Source: Streptomyces canus 299MFChir4.1
GTDB lineage: Bacteria > Actinomycetota > Actinomycetes > Streptomycetales > Streptomycetaceae
Length of the DNA stretch: 60,397 bases
Assembly: GCF_000383615.1 (NCBI RefSeq)
Contig: NZ_KB911610.1
Location: 1 to 60,397 of the forward strand
Direction of reading: 5' to 3'
Part shown: positions 33,583-42,912 of the stretch, piece after piece
Layout of the letters: every line of letters begins with the position of its first letter
Position numbering within the stretch: the first letter of the stretch is position 1
Program-made: the position numbers and the translations under genes
Notes under the pieces: generated by a model
Seen by the model: only the letters and a program-made list of their open reading frames with translations
What the model was told of the DNA's origin: nothing
The model's database searches: none

Positions 33583-34125
33583 GTGAGGGAAACGAGAAGC
33601 GACGGGGATCTGCTGCGGGCCATCGCGGCGGACGGCGACCGGCGTGCCTTCGAGGAGCTGTACCGGCGGTACGCGCCCTGGCTGCTCGCCCGGCTGCGGG
33701 GGCGGTGCGCGGACGCGGGCGTGGTCGACGACGTCGTACAGGAGACGTTCCTCGCGGTGTGGCGGGGGACCGCGCGCTACCGCGAGGAAGGCGATGTGGC
33801 CGGGTGGCTGTGGCGGATCGGCTCGCGGCGGCTGATCGACGCGCTGCGCGGTGACGGGGCGCGGGGGCGGCTCAGGCAGGCCCTGTCCCACCTGCGGCAC
33901 CGGGACGAGGTGTCAGCGGAGGAACGCGTGCTCGCGGGGGTGGAGCACGGGGACCTCGCGGGCGCCCTCGTCCGGCTGTCTCCGGAGCTGCGGGCGGTGC
34001 TCCAGGCGACGGTGATCGACGGCCTCACCACCCGCGAGGCCGCCGTCCTCCTGGGCATCCCGCCCGGCACGGTCAAGACCCGGGCGATGCGAGCCCGCAA
34101 GCAGCTGAGGGAGGCCCTCGCGTGA
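33583..34125 (+). CDS. ECF RNA polymerase sigma factor
   Basis: This 180-residue sigma-70 family ECF factor has region 2 ('AFEELYRRYAPWLLARLRGR ... VDDVVQETFLAVWRG') and region 4 ('LTTREAAVLLGIPPGTVKTR'), joined by a ~50-residue linker. It is the first gene of a plus-strand cluster with a zinc-finger anti-sigma protein and an ABC transporter. It probably drives that cluster in response to an envelope signal. The GTG start at 33583 has GAAGGGG next to it, with short spacing. It is divergent from the GntR/ABC operon. Confidence 0.93.
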   Translation: MRETRSDGDLLRAIAADGDRRAFEELYRRYAPWLLARLRGRCADAGVVDDVVQETFLAVWRGTARYREEGDVAGWLWRIGSRRLIDALRGDGARGRLRQALSHLRHRDEVSAEERVLAGVEHGDLAGALVRLSPELRAVLQATVIDGLTTREAAVLLGIPPGTVKTRAMRARKQLREALA

Positions 34126-34207
34126 GTGGCGACGGACGACCGCGGAGGCGAACGGGGCCCGGGGCGCACGGTGCTCCGGTACAGGGACGAGTCGAGGAGG
34201 TGGCGGC

Positions 34208-35035
34208 ATGACCTGGCATGTGGCCGAAGAGGATCTGCGGGCTTATGCCCGGGGCGAGTTGGCCGCCCCCCTGCTCTGGTCCGCCGACACCCATCTCGCC
34301 GCCTGCGCAGAGTGCCGGGGGCTGCTGGCCGGTGTCACCGACCCGGTGGTGCTGGACGCCGGGTGGGAGCGGCTGGACGCCGAGCTGGACGCGCCCCGGA
34401 CGGGGTGGTTCGAGTCGCTGCTGACCCGGGTCGGGATCGCCGACCACACCGCGCGGCTGCTCGCGGCCACGCCGGTGCTCAGGCGCTCCTGGCTGGCGGC
34501 CGTGGTGTTCCTGCTGCTGGCGACCGTCGGCGCGGTGCACACGACCGACTCGCCGACCCTGTTCCTCGCCCTCGCCCCGCTGCTGCCGCTGGCCGGCGTG
34601 GCGCTGTCCTACGGCCCGGCGCTCGATCCGACCTACGAGATGACGGTCGTCGCGCCTCTGCACGGCTTCCGGCTGCTGATGATCCGCACGCTCGCCGTGC
34701 TGGTCGCGGGCCTCGGCCTCAACGGGCTCGCCACCCTCGCCCTGCCCGGCTACGGCCTGCGCGCCCTGGCCTGGCTGCTGCCCGCGCTCGCCCTCACCGC
34801 GGCCGGCCTCGCCCTCACCCCGAGGCTCGGCCCCGTCCTCGCCCCGTCCCTGGTCGGCGGCGCCTGGATCGCCGTACTGGTGGCCGCGCAGGCCGCACAG
34901 CAGACGGCCGCCGATCCGCTCGCGCCGTTCACCGCGGCCGGGCAGGGCGTCGCCGGAGCCGTCGCAGCGCTCGCCGCCGGGCTGCTCCTCCTTCTCCGTG
35001 ACCGCTTCGACCTCTTCAACGGGAGCGCCGAATGA
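34208..35035 (+). CDS. Membrane zf-HC2 anti-sigma factor
   Basis: This is a 275-residue protein with a cytoplasmic N-terminal zinc-binding anti-sigma motif (Hx3Cx2C in THLAACAEC, ~residue 29). About six membrane helices follow (from 'LAAVVFLLLATVGAV' onward). It should bind the adjacent ECF sigma and release it on an envelope signal. Six helices are more than the single pass of most such anti-sigmas, so it may also sense or assist the transporter. ATGA overlaps the ATPase gene downstream. Confidence 0.85.
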   Translation: MTWHVAEEDLRAYARGELAAPLLWSADTHLAACAECRGLLAGVTDPVVLDAGWERLDAELDAPRTGWFESLLTRVGIADHTARLLAATPVLRRSWLAAVVFLLLATVGAVHTTDSPTLFLALAPLLPLAGVALSYGPALDPTYEMTVVAPLHGFRLLMIRTLAVLVAGLGLNGLATLALPGYGLRALAWLLPALALTAAGLALTPRLGPVLAPSLVGGAWIAVLVAAQAAQQTAADPLAPFTAAGQGVAGAVAALAAGLLLLLRDRFDLFNGSAE

Positions 35036-35895
35036 CCGCCACCGTCTCCGCCTCCGGGCTTCATCTCCGCTACGGCGGCACCCGCGCCCTCGACGACGTG
35101 TCGCTGCGGCTCACGCCGGGCGTGACCGGGCTGCTCGGGCCCAACGGAGCCGGGAAGACCACTCTGCTGCGGGTGCTCGCCACCGCCGTGCCCGCGGACC
35201 GTGGCTCCTTCACCGTCCTCGGCCATGACCCGGGCAGCTCGCACGGCCGCCAGGAGGTCCGGCGCTCGCTCGGCTATCTGCCGCAGAGCCCGGGCCTCCA
35301 GCCCGACTTCAGCGCCTTCGAGTTCGTCGACTACGTGGCGATCCTCAAGGAGCTCAGCGACCGCACCGCACGCCACCGCGAGGTGCGGCGGGTGCTGGAG
35401 GAGGTCGACCTCGGGGACGTACGAGCCAAGCGCATCAAGAAGCTGTCCGGCGGGATGCGGCAGCGGGTCGCGCTGGCCGCCGCCCTCGTCGGCGACCCCG
35501 GCTTCCTGGTCCTCGACGAGCCGACCGTCGGCCTCGACCCCGAACAGCGCATGCGGTTCCGGGAGTTGATCGCGCAGGCGGGGGAGGGGCGGACCGTGCT
35601 CCTGTCCACCCATCAGACGGAGGACGTGGCGATGCTCTGCCACCGGGTCCTCGTCATGGCCCGCGGCCGCATCCTCTTCGAGGGCACCCCCGCCGAACTC
35701 ACCGCCCGCGCGGCCGGCCGGGTGTGGAGCAGCACGGAACGCGCCCCGGGCGCCAAGGCGGGCTGGCGCACCGGCACCGGCTCCTTCCGCAACGTCGGCG
35801 ACCCGCCCGCCGGTGCCGACCTCCTCGAACCCACCCTGGAGGACGGCTACCTGCTCACCCTGGACGACGTGGACGCGGAGGTGGCGACCGCATGA
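35032..35895 (+). CDS. ABC transporter ATP-binding protein
   Basis: This is a 287-residue ATPase with Walker A GPNGAGKTT, signature LSGGMRQRV, Walker B FLVLDEPTVGLDP and H-loop 'LLSTHQTEDV'. The C-terminal ~60 residues form a variable extension. Start and stop overlap both neighbours (ATGA), which makes sigma-dependent co-expression with the anti-sigma gene and the permeases likely. Confidence 0.94.
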   Translation: MTATVSASGLHLRYGGTRALDDVSLRLTPGVTGLLGPNGAGKTTLLRVLATAVPADRGSFTVLGHDPGSSHGRQEVRRSLGYLPQSPGLQPDFSAFEFVDYVAILKELSDRTARHREVRRVLEEVDLGDVRAKRIKKLSGGMRQRVALAAALVGDPGFLVLDEPTVGLDPEQRMRFRELIAQAGEGRTVLLSTHQTEDVAMLCHRVLVMARGRILFEGTPAELTARAAGRVWSSTERAPGAKAGWRTGTGSFRNVGDPPAGADLLEPTLEDGYLLTLDDVDAEVATA

Positions 35896-37436
35896 GCCTG
35901 GCGACGAAGACGCCGGCCGAGTCCGCCGCCGTACCCGAAGACGATCAACGACGCGCCTGGGCCGCCGTGTTCGCCCTCGCCCGGTTCGAGGCACGCGACC
36001 TGCTGCGGTACATCCCGGTGCTGGTGACCCTCGTGCTGTACGTCGGCTACGCCGCCTGGACCCTGTTCCACCAGCACGACGGCATGGACGCCTTCCCCGC
36101 CCTCCAGGACGCCGACCGCGCCACCCAGGCCGGGCCCCTGCTGCTGGGGATCGCCCTGTTCGTGTGCGTCAACCGGTGCACCTTGCGCTCCCGCAAACGC
36201 GGAACCGACCGGCAGTTCGACGTGCTGGTCATGGAGCCGTGGCGGCGGACGGTCGCGCACGTGCTGTCGGTGACGCCCTTCGCCGCCGTCACCGCGCTGG
36301 TCGTGCTCGGCGAGTTCACCCGGCAGGCCCTCAGGGCGGGCGCGGTGGGCCACGGATCACCGGCCGAACTGGCCGTCGGCCCCCTGTACGTGCTGCTGTG
36401 CGGCGCGTTCGGGGTGCTGCTCGCCCGGCTGGTCCCGTCCACGTTCGCGGCGCCGGTCGGCGTGATCGGGCTCTTCGTCCTCAGCGTGTTCGTCTCCGCG
36501 GGCACCAACGACGCGGAGTGGACCCGGTGGCTGCCCCCGATCGTGGGCGAGGACGGCGGCAACACGGTCCTCCCCTCGGACCTCATCGGCCGCCCGGCGG
36601 CCTGGCACGCGCTGTATCTGACCGGGCTGATCCTGCTGCTCGCCCTCTGCGCGGTCCTGGCGAGCGGCGGCCGGACACTGTCCCTGAAGGCCGGTGCGGC
36701 GGGCGCGCTCGCGCTGACGCTGGCCGGCGCGGTGGGCCAGGCCGGGGGCGCGTCACCGGAGTTGACCGCGGCCCGCGAACAGGCCTCGGTCGCCCCGCAC
36801 CGGGACCAGTCGTGCGTGCGGCGGGGCGGCTCGACGTACTGCGCCTTCCCCGAGTGGTCCGTCCGGGCGGGCGACTGGGCGGGGGTCGTGGACCGCGTCC
36901 AGTCCCTGGCCGGCGGTACGGCCGCCCGGCAGCCCCTTCTCGTACGGCAGCGGGTCGAGGCCCGTTACGGCCTGGGCGGCGACTCGGCGATCGATCCGCT
37001 CACCACGCCGTACCAGGTCACCGTCGGCACGCGGTGGGGCGGCAACCGGGTTCCCGAGTTCGCGGTCGGCGTCGCCTATGTGCTGGTCGCCGGTGACGAG
37101 TCGAAGGGCGGCGAGCTGTGCGACGGCCGGGTGGTCACCGCGATGTGGCTGGCCCTGGGCGGGGACCCGCACCCGATGGCCGACCTCGCGAACGTCCGCC
37201 TCGACGACAGCGTGACCGGGTCGGCGTACGTCCTCGCCCCGACCAGCGGGCTGTCCATGACGGCCGGACAGACCGATGTCGTACGGGAGTTGCTGCACCG
37301 ACCGCGCGGCGAGGTGACCGCTTCCGTCAGGCGGCACTGGACCGAGCTGACCGCGCCGGGGGTCTCGACGGCCCGGGTGGCGCGGGTGCTGGGGACCGAG
37401 GTGCCGAAGGGGGCGAAGGACTGTGCGGAGGAGTGA
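35892..37436 (+). CDS. ABC transporter permease with large C-terminal domain
   Basis: This is a 514-residue membrane protein. Six or so helices lie between residues ~30 and 290, including IPVLVTLVLYVGYAAW and 'AFGVLLARLVPSTFAAPVGV'. A ~220-residue extracytoplasmic domain follows, containing a Cys pair (QSCVRRGGSTYCAF) likely to form a disulfide. The pairing with an ABC ATPase makes it a permease. The soluble domain is unlike common export permeases and may sense ligand. It overlaps both neighbours. Confidence 0.82.
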   Translation: MSLATKTPAESAAVPEDDQRRAWAAVFALARFEARDLLRYIPVLVTLVLYVGYAAWTLFHQHDGMDAFPALQDADRATQAGPLLLGIALFVCVNRCTLRSRKRGTDRQFDVLVMEPWRRTVAHVLSVTPFAAVTALVVLGEFTRQALRAGAVGHGSPAELAVGPLYVLLCGAFGVLLARLVPSTFAAPVGVIGLFVLSVFVSAGTNDAEWTRWLPPIVGEDGGNTVLPSDLIGRPAAWHALYLTGLILLLALCAVLASGGRTLSLKAGAAGALALTLAGAVGQAGGASPELTAAREQASVAPHRDQSCVRRGGSTYCAFPEWSVRAGDWAGVVDRVQSLAGGTAARQPLLVRQRVEARYGLGGDSAIDPLTTPYQVTVGTRWGGNRVPEFAVGVAYVLVAGDESKGGELCDGRVVTAMWLALGGDPHPMADLANVRLDDSVTGSAYVLAPTSGLSMTAGQTDVVRELLHRPRGEVTASVRRHWTELTAPGVSTARVARVLGTEVPKGAKDCAEE

Positions 37437-38079
37437 CGGGGGCGCCCGCGGGGCGCTGCTGGCGGCCGTGGCACGGACCGTGCCGTGGCGGGCGGTCGGT
37501 GCCGGGGCGGTCGTGGGGCTGCTGATCGTGGGTCTGCCACGGCTGCTGTCCGCCACGCCCGACGCGTGGCTCGGCCTCACCCTGCTCCGGGCCGCCGCTC
37601 TCGTCTTCGCCCTGGGCCTGGCCTTCCTCCTGGACGACCCGGCGCGCCGGCTCACCACCCCGGTCCCCACCCGGCGTTGGGTCCGCAGCGGGCTGCGGGT
37701 CGCGCTGGTCGCGCCGGTCGCCGCGCTGTGGTGGACGGCGGCAGTGGCCCTCGTCCCCGCACCGGGCCGCCCCCCGGTCGGCGCGGTCACCCTGGAGGCC
37801 GCGGCGACGGCCGTCCTCGCGGTGGCCGCCGCGGCGGTGGCGGTCCGCTTCACCGACGAACCCGAACCCGGACCCTCGGTGGCGGCCGGCTTCCTGACCC
37901 TCGGCCTCCTCGCCCCTCTCCTGCTCCCCGCCCGCTGGGACCTGTTCGTCGCGGTGGGAGACCCGAACTGGCAGGCGGCGCACATGCGGTGGGCCGTACT
38001 GCTGGCGGCCGCGGCGCTGCTGGGAGCGGCCTGCACGGTGGAACCGGTGCGCGGCTTCAGACTCCGTCCGGCGACCTGA
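37423..38079 (+). CDS. Membrane component of ABC cluster
   Basis: This is a 218-residue protein with about six hydrophobic helices, for example 'AVGAGAVVGLLIVGLPRLL' and 'AATAVLAVAAAAVAVRF', and no catalytic motif. It is the last gene of the sigma-linked ABC operon. The GTG start lies 14 nt inside the previous gene, behind GAAGGA. It probably forms the second half of the transporter's membrane domain, which is inference from position and topology. Confidence 0.8.
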   Translation: MRRSDGGARGALLAAVARTVPWRAVGAGAVVGLLIVGLPRLLSATPDAWLGLTLLRAAALVFALGLAFLLDDPARRLTTPVPTRRWVRSGLRVALVAPVAALWWTAAVALVPAPGRPPVGAVTLEAAATAVLAVAAAAVAVRFTDEPEPGPSVAAGFLTLGLLAPLLLPARWDLFVAVGDPNWQAAHMRWAVLLAAAALLGAACTVEPVRGFRLRPAT

Positions 38080-38317
38080 TCGGAACGGTGTCGGGTCGGG
38101 GCCGGGGGCCTGTCTGTGACGGTGGCCGGCGTCGGATCGAGGTCCCGGTCGTGTCGGTGTCGGTGACGGATCGGGCCCGGGGCCCGGCGTCGCGTCCGAC
38201 CGGGCCCGGCGTCCCGACCGTAGTGGGCGGCGGTCGGATCAGGCATCGCGTCCCGACGGTGACGGTGGCGTTGCCGGGCCGCCTTGGCCCCCTGACGTCC
38301 CCGGTGCCGACGTCAGT

Positions 38318-38695
38318 TCACGCCCGGCCTCCCGCCCGCCCGGTGTCGCCGTACCGGCCCACCGGGCAGGACCACGGGCCGCCCGCCGGGTCCGTCCAGA
38401 CCGCTGTTCCGTCCACCACGTCGGCCCGGGCGGGGCGCGGGGTGCCGGGGACGACCGGCAGGCCGACGGCGTACAACTCGACGTAGGCGTCGGGAATCCG
38501 GTCGGCGAGCGTGCACAGCACCTCGGCCTCGGGGCGGGCCGGGTCGACCCCGAAGCCGACGCCCATGCCGTCTTCGTCCCGGAGCAGCACCTCCACCCGG
38601 CCCTCGTCGAGGGGGGTGTACGACACCTTCGGGGCGGCGGAGGTCCCGGCCGACAGGTCGGCGAGGACCAGGGCGACGAGCTCGCTCAGTTCCAT
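38318..38695 (-). CDS. Hypothetical protein, 125 aa
   Basis: I do not recognise a named family. The product is acidic and soluble, with an N-terminal helix (MELSELVALVLADL) and a predicted beta-rich middle ('VSYTPLDEGRVEVLLRDEDG'). Its Gly/Arg-rich tail may be disordered. Codon usage is fully streptomycete. It starts 6 nt after the mshD stop on the same strand, so the two are probably cotranscribed. The ~240 nt between it and the ABC operon show no other gene. Confidence 0.7.
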   Translation of the reverse strand: MELSELVALVLADLSAGTSAAPKVSYTPLDEGRVEVLLRDEDGMGVGFGVDPARPEAEVLCTLADRIPDAYVELYAVGLPVVPGTPRPARADVVDGTAVWTDPAGGPWSCPVGRYGDTGRAGGRA

Positions 38696-38701
38696 CGGTC
38701 C

Positions 38702-39628
38702 TCACGTCTCCGTGCGGTACATCAGGTCCGTCTCGTACGTGGTGAAGCCGAGCCGTTCGTAGACCGAGACGGCCGCCTTGTTGTCGGCGTCGACGTAGAG
38801 CATCGCGGTCGGCAGCCCCTGGGCGGCGAGGTGGCGCAGGCCGATCGTGGTGAGGGCCTTGCCGAGGCCGCCGCCCTGGGTGCCGGGGCGGACGCCGAGG
38901 ACGTACACCTCGCCGAGCTGTTCGGCCGCGTGCACCTTGGTCCAGTGGAAGCCGACCAGTTCGCCGTCCCGGAAGGCCAGGAAGAAGCCCTGGGGGTCGA
39001 ACCAGGGCTGGGACTTGCGGTCGTCGAGGTCGCGCTGGGTCAGGGAGCCCTGCTCGGGGTGGTGGGCGAACGCGGCCGCGTTCACCGCGAGCCAGGCGGT
39101 GTCGTCCTCGCCGGGCACGAAGGCTCGGACCGTCACGTCCGCCGGGAGCACCGGGTCGGGCAGCTCGAACCCGGTCAGGGGGCGCCGCATCTGCCGTAGC
39201 TCACGGAAGAGGGTCAGGCCCAGGACCTGGGCGAGGTGGCGGGCGGCGCTGTGGCCGCCGTGGGCCCATACCCGCAGCCGTTTGCCGGAGGCGGCGAGCA
39301 GCGCCGAGCCCAGGGCGCGGCCGTGGCCGTGGCCGCGGTGGGCGGGGTGGACGACCAGCTCCGCGGCCGGCGCCTCCACCGGGTCGGTGTCCTCCAGCTG
39401 GGCGTAACCGGCCAGCTCGTCGCCGACGGAGAGGAGCAGGTGGGACACGCCCTCGCGGGCCCCGCCCCGCAGTTGCAGCCGGCCCTGCTCGGACACCGCT
39501 TGCTGCCCGTCTTGGTGCGCGGCCTCGGAGAGGAGCCCGAGGACCGCCTCGGTCTGGTCCGGCGAGAGCGCCGAAACGGTCTCGATGGAGCGGGAGATGC
39601 CGGGGCGTGCGATGTCGTCGCTGGTCAT
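38702..39628 (-). CDS. mshD: Mycothiol synthase
   Basis: This 308-residue enzyme performs the last step of mycothiol synthesis, acetylating Cys-GlcN-Ins with acetyl-CoA. Two tandem GNAT domains are visible: the N-terminal one with 'VVHPAHRGHGHGRALG' and the active C-terminal one with 'YVLGVRPGTQGGGLGKALT' and 'MLYVDADNKAAVSVYERLGF'. Length and the FHWTK segment match MshD. ATG 39628 fits the conserved N-terminus. It is divergent from the 5'-nucleotidase gene. Confidence 0.95.
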   Translation of the reverse strand: MTSDDIARPGISRSIETVSALSPDQTEAVLGLLSEAAHQDGQQAVSEQGRLQLRGGAREGVSHLLLSVGDELAGYAQLEDTDPVEAPAAELVVHPAHRGHGHGRALGSALLAASGKRLRVWAHGGHSAARHLAQVLGLTLFRELRQMRRPLTGFELPDPVLPADVTVRAFVPGEDDTAWLAVNAAAFAHHPEQGSLTQRDLDDRKSQPWFDPQGFFLAFRDGELVGFHWTKVHAAEQLGEVYVLGVRPGTQGGGLGKALTTIGLRHLAAQGLPTAMLYVDADNKAAVSVYERLGFTTYETDLMYRTET

Positions 39629-39781
39629 GGCTACGAGGGTAAGGGGAGGTCCGGGCAAAGCGGCGGCAAAGAAGCAACCAGGATGTAACCGCGAAACCCC
39701 TGTCGCGCTACGCGCGTTGACCCTAGGCTGCGCCCGAACGGGGCCACTTCCTCTCCCGCCAGTACAAGCCCAGGGGGGCGC

Positions 39782-41596
39782 ATGCCAGCCATATCCCAGC
39801 CGCACCGGTCGGACACGGTGCGCCGCAGACGTCGTACGTACCGTCTGGTCGCCGCGGCCGCCGGTCTCGCCACCGCCGGTGCCCTCGCCGCCGCGCTGCC
39901 CGCGGGAGCGCACGACAACCAGCACGGCAAGCCGCTGCCGAGCCGCTACCAGGACGTCCAGCTGCTGTCCTTCAACGACCTGCACGGCAACCTGGAGCCG
40001 CCGTCCGGCTCCTCCGGCCGGGTCAGCGAGCTCCAGGCGGACGGGACGACGAAGACGATCGACGCGGGGGGCGTCGAGTACCTCGCGACCCATCTGCGCG
40101 AGGCGCGCAAGGGGAACCCGTACTCCGTCACCGCGGCGGGCGGTGACATGGTCGGTGCCTCGCCGCTGATCTCGGGACTCTTCCACGACGAGCCCACCAT
40201 CGAGGCGCTGAACAAGCTCGACCTCGATGTGACGAGCGTCGGCAACCACGAGTTCGACGAGGGCGCGAAGGAACTGGCCCGGCTGCAGAACGGCGGCTGC
40301 CACCCGACGGCCGGCTGCTACACGGACCAGGAGTTCGAGGGCGCCGACTTCCCGTACCTGGCGGCCAACGTCCTGGACGAGAAGACCGGCAGGCCGATCC
40401 TGAAGCCGTACTGGGTGTGGAAGAAGAAGGACGTCAAGGTCGGCTTCATCGGCGTCACCCTGGAGGACACCCCGGGTGTCGTCTCCGCGGAGGGCGTCAA
40501 GGGCCTGAAGTTCAAGGACGAGGTCGAGACGATCAACAAGTACGCCAAGGTGCTGCAGAAGCAGGGCGTCAAGTCGATCGTGGCCCTCATCCACGAGGGC
40601 GGCCAGCCCGCCTCGGGCTCGTACAACTACAACTGTGACTCCCCGGGCGCCGGTGACGGCATCTCCGGCCCGATCGTCGACATCGCCAAGAACATCTCCC
40701 CGTCCGTGGACGCGCTGGTCACCGGCCACACCCACGCGGCGTACGTCTGCACGATCCCCGACCCGTCGGGCAAGCCCCGCATGGTCACCTCGGCCGCGTC
40801 CTTCGGCCGCCTCTACACGGACACCACGCTGACGTACGACCGCTTCACCGGCGACATCGCCCGCACCGCCGTGAAGTCCGCGAACCACGTGGTCACCCGG
40901 ACCGTCGCCAAGGCGCCCGACATGACCCAGCTGATCAGCAAGTGGAACACGCTCGCGGCGCCCATCGGCAACCGCGCGATCGGCTACATCTCCGCCGACG
41001 TCCCGAACACCGGCACCGAGTCCCCGATGGGCGACCTGATCGCCGACGCGCAGCTCGCGTACGGGAAGTCGCTCGACGCCGGGACCGACCTCGCGCTGAT
41101 GAACCCGGGCGGGGTCCGGGCCGGCCTGACCTACGCGGCCAAGGGGACCGAAGGGGACGGGGTGGTGACGTACGCCGAGGGCTTCACCGTGCAGCCGTTC
41201 TCCAACACCGTGAACCTCCAGGACTTCACCGGGGCCCAGCTGATCAAGGTCCTCCAGGAGCAGGTGAGCGGATCGAACACGGCCTCGCCGAAGATCCTGC
41301 AGCCGTCGGCGAACCTCACGTACACGCTGGACCTGACGAAGACCGGCGCGGAGCGGATCGTCCTCGGCTCCGTGAAGCTGAACGGCACGGCCGTCGACCC
41401 GGCGGCCACCTACCGCGTCGCGACCAACAGCTTCCTCGCGGGCGGCGGCGACGGCTTCACCACGCTGGGCCAGGGCACCAACGACCTCGTGGGCGGCGAC
41501 GACCTCGCCGCTCTCGTGGACTACCTGACGGCCAACTCGTCGGCGGGCAGCCCGATCGCGCCGCCGGCCGCGAACCGGATCACGGTCGTTCAGTAG
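39782..41596 (+). CDS. Secreted bifunctional 5'-nucleotidase / metallophosphatase
   Basis: This is a 604-residue exported nucleotidase. A basic signal peptide (RRRRTYRLVAAAAGLATAGA ... PAGA) is followed by the metallophosphatase domain, with metal ligands in SFNDLHGN, VGNHEFDEG and GHTHAAY. The C-terminal 5_nucleotid_C domain carries the substrate-binding region 'MNPGGVRAGLTY'. It should release phosphate from extracellular nucleotides, which fits the phosphate-rich neighbourhood, but no PHO box is evident directly upstream. It is monocistronic. Confidence 0.94.
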   Translation: MPAISQPHRSDTVRRRRRTYRLVAAAAGLATAGALAAALPAGAHDNQHGKPLPSRYQDVQLLSFNDLHGNLEPPSGSSGRVSELQADGTTKTIDAGGVEYLATHLREARKGNPYSVTAAGGDMVGASPLISGLFHDEPTIEALNKLDLDVTSVGNHEFDEGAKELARLQNGGCHPTAGCYTDQEFEGADFPYLAANVLDEKTGRPILKPYWVWKKKDVKVGFIGVTLEDTPGVVSAEGVKGLKFKDEVETINKYAKVLQKQGVKSIVALIHEGGQPASGSYNYNCDSPGAGDGISGPIVDIAKNISPSVDALVTGHTHAAYVCTIPDPSGKPRMVTSAASFGRLYTDTTLTYDRFTGDIARTAVKSANHVVTRTVAKAPDMTQLISKWNTLAAPIGNRAIGYISADVPNTGTESPMGDLIADAQLAYGKSLDAGTDLALMNPGGVRAGLTYAAKGTEGDGVVTYAEGFTVQPFSNTVNLQDFTGAQLIKVLQEQVSGSNTASPKILQPSANLTYTLDLTKTGAERIVLGSVKLNGTAVDPAATYRVATNSFLAGGGDGFTTLGQGTNDLVGGDDLAALVDYLTANSSAGSPIAPPAANRITVVQ

Positions 41597-41666
41597 ATCG
41601 TGAGCTGAGTCGCACCGGCCCGGAGCGGGTTGCGGGTGGGGGGCGTTCGCATGATCGGATGGATCG

Positions 41667-42803
41667 ATGCGTTCCCCCCACCCCATACCCACGCATCCCC
41701 ACCCGTACGACGTCCCGTACGAAGAGCCTCCGGCCCCGCCGACCACCCACCGCCGCACCGGGCGGAGGCGTCGGCGGGGCCGCTTCACGGGCCTGCCCTT
41801 CGCGCTGAAGACGGTCGCCGCCCTGCTGGTCCTGGCCGCCTTCCTCACCCTCGCCGACCGCTGGGCCGTCCTCTACGCCGAGCACCGGGCCGCGGACACC
41901 CTCAAGGACCGCCTGCGGCTGACCGCGGCGCCCGAGGTGGAGATCGGCGGCTTCCCCTTCCTGCCCCAACTCGTGGGCGGGCGGCTGGACTCGGTGAAGG
42001 TGACCGTCCCGGACGTGGCCGCCGACCGGGTCACGCTGGCCGCGGTGTCGGCCACCGCCCATGACCTACGGCTCCTCGGCGACGGGCCGACCTCCGTACG
42101 CGGGGCGCGCGTTCCCGAAGTGCACGGTGACGCCCTGCTCTCCTTCGCCGACATGAACCGTGAACTCGGCGCGTCCCAGGTGACGTTCAGGGGAGCCGGC
42201 CGTGACCGGGTCGCCGTGCGCGGCACGCTCCCGGTCGCCGGGCACGATCTGCGGCTGCGGGCCGAGGTGCGCGTGGCGCGCGACGGGGAGCGGGGTGTCG
42301 ACACCCGGATCGGCGGGATGCGCCTGGACATCGGGGACCTGGCGACCTACCGGCCGGGCAGCCGTGCCTCGGAGGGCCTGCACCTGACGCCCGGGTCCGC
42401 CGCGGCCCTGGCCCGACAGGCGCACAGGGCCCGGGCCGTGCTGGCGGTCCCGTCCTTGGTGCGGGCGCTGGGCGTGCCCGACGCCACCGTGCGCGAGGCG
42501 CAGCGCTCCGACACCGCGCTGTCCCGCCTGACCGGCCGCCCGGCGTTCGTACGGCAGGTCATGCGCCTGAACCTCCTCGACCTCGCCCTGGCCCACCCCG
42601 AACTCCTGGACCGCCTGGGCCTGGACCCGGCGCTCCTGGGCGCGCTCTCCCACCTGACCCGCCCGGTCCTCGCCGACCGCCTCTCCCTCGGCTTCCGGCT
42701 GCCCGAGCCACCGAGCGGCGAGCTGCGCCTGCGGGACGTGCGCGTGGTGAAGGACGGCATCCGGGTGCGTGTCGAGGGCTCCGGGCTGGCGGTCGGTCCG
42801 TAG
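41667..42803 (+). CDS. LmeA-like (DUF2993) phospholipid-binding protein
   Basis: This is a 378-residue protein with a Pro/His-rich basic N-terminal tail and one membrane helix (TVAALLVLAAFLTLADRW). A DUF2993 domain follows, of the LmeA type known from mycobacterial lipomannan biosynthesis; 'EVEIGGFPFLPQLVGGRLDS' is its hallmark. The outer domain should bind lipids. It is longer than its paralogue at 57.0-57.7 kb because of an inserted helical segment (residues ~245-330). The upstream ribosome-binding site is weak. Confidence 0.83.
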   Translation: MRSPHPIPTHPHPYDVPYEEPPAPPTTHRRTGRRRRRGRFTGLPFALKTVAALLVLAAFLTLADRWAVLYAEHRAADTLKDRLRLTAAPEVEIGGFPFLPQLVGGRLDSVKVTVPDVAADRVTLAAVSATAHDLRLLGDGPTSVRGARVPEVHGDALLSFADMNRELGASQVTFRGAGRDRVAVRGTLPVAGHDLRLRAEVRVARDGERGVDTRIGGMRLDIGDLATYRPGSRASEGLHLTPGSAAALARQAHRARAVLAVPSLVRALGVPDATVREAQRSDTALSRLTGRPAFVRQVMRLNLLDLALAHPELLDRLGLDPALLGALSHLTRPVLADRLSLGFRLPEPPSGELRLRDVRVVKDGIRVRVEGSGLAVGP

Positions 42804-42912
42804 ATGTCCGCCTTTGAATTCCGCTGGGCCCGCTCCCGGAGGACAGGATGGTCCTCAGGAAGCCGCCCGACGACACGATGACCCTCAGGCGCTGACGCGC
42901 AGTCTGTACACG

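Noticed and set aside
38080..38317. Possible coding remnant between the ABC operon and the 125-aa gene
   Set aside because: It has many GGC/TCGG-type short repeats but no frame with coding character or recognisable fragment.
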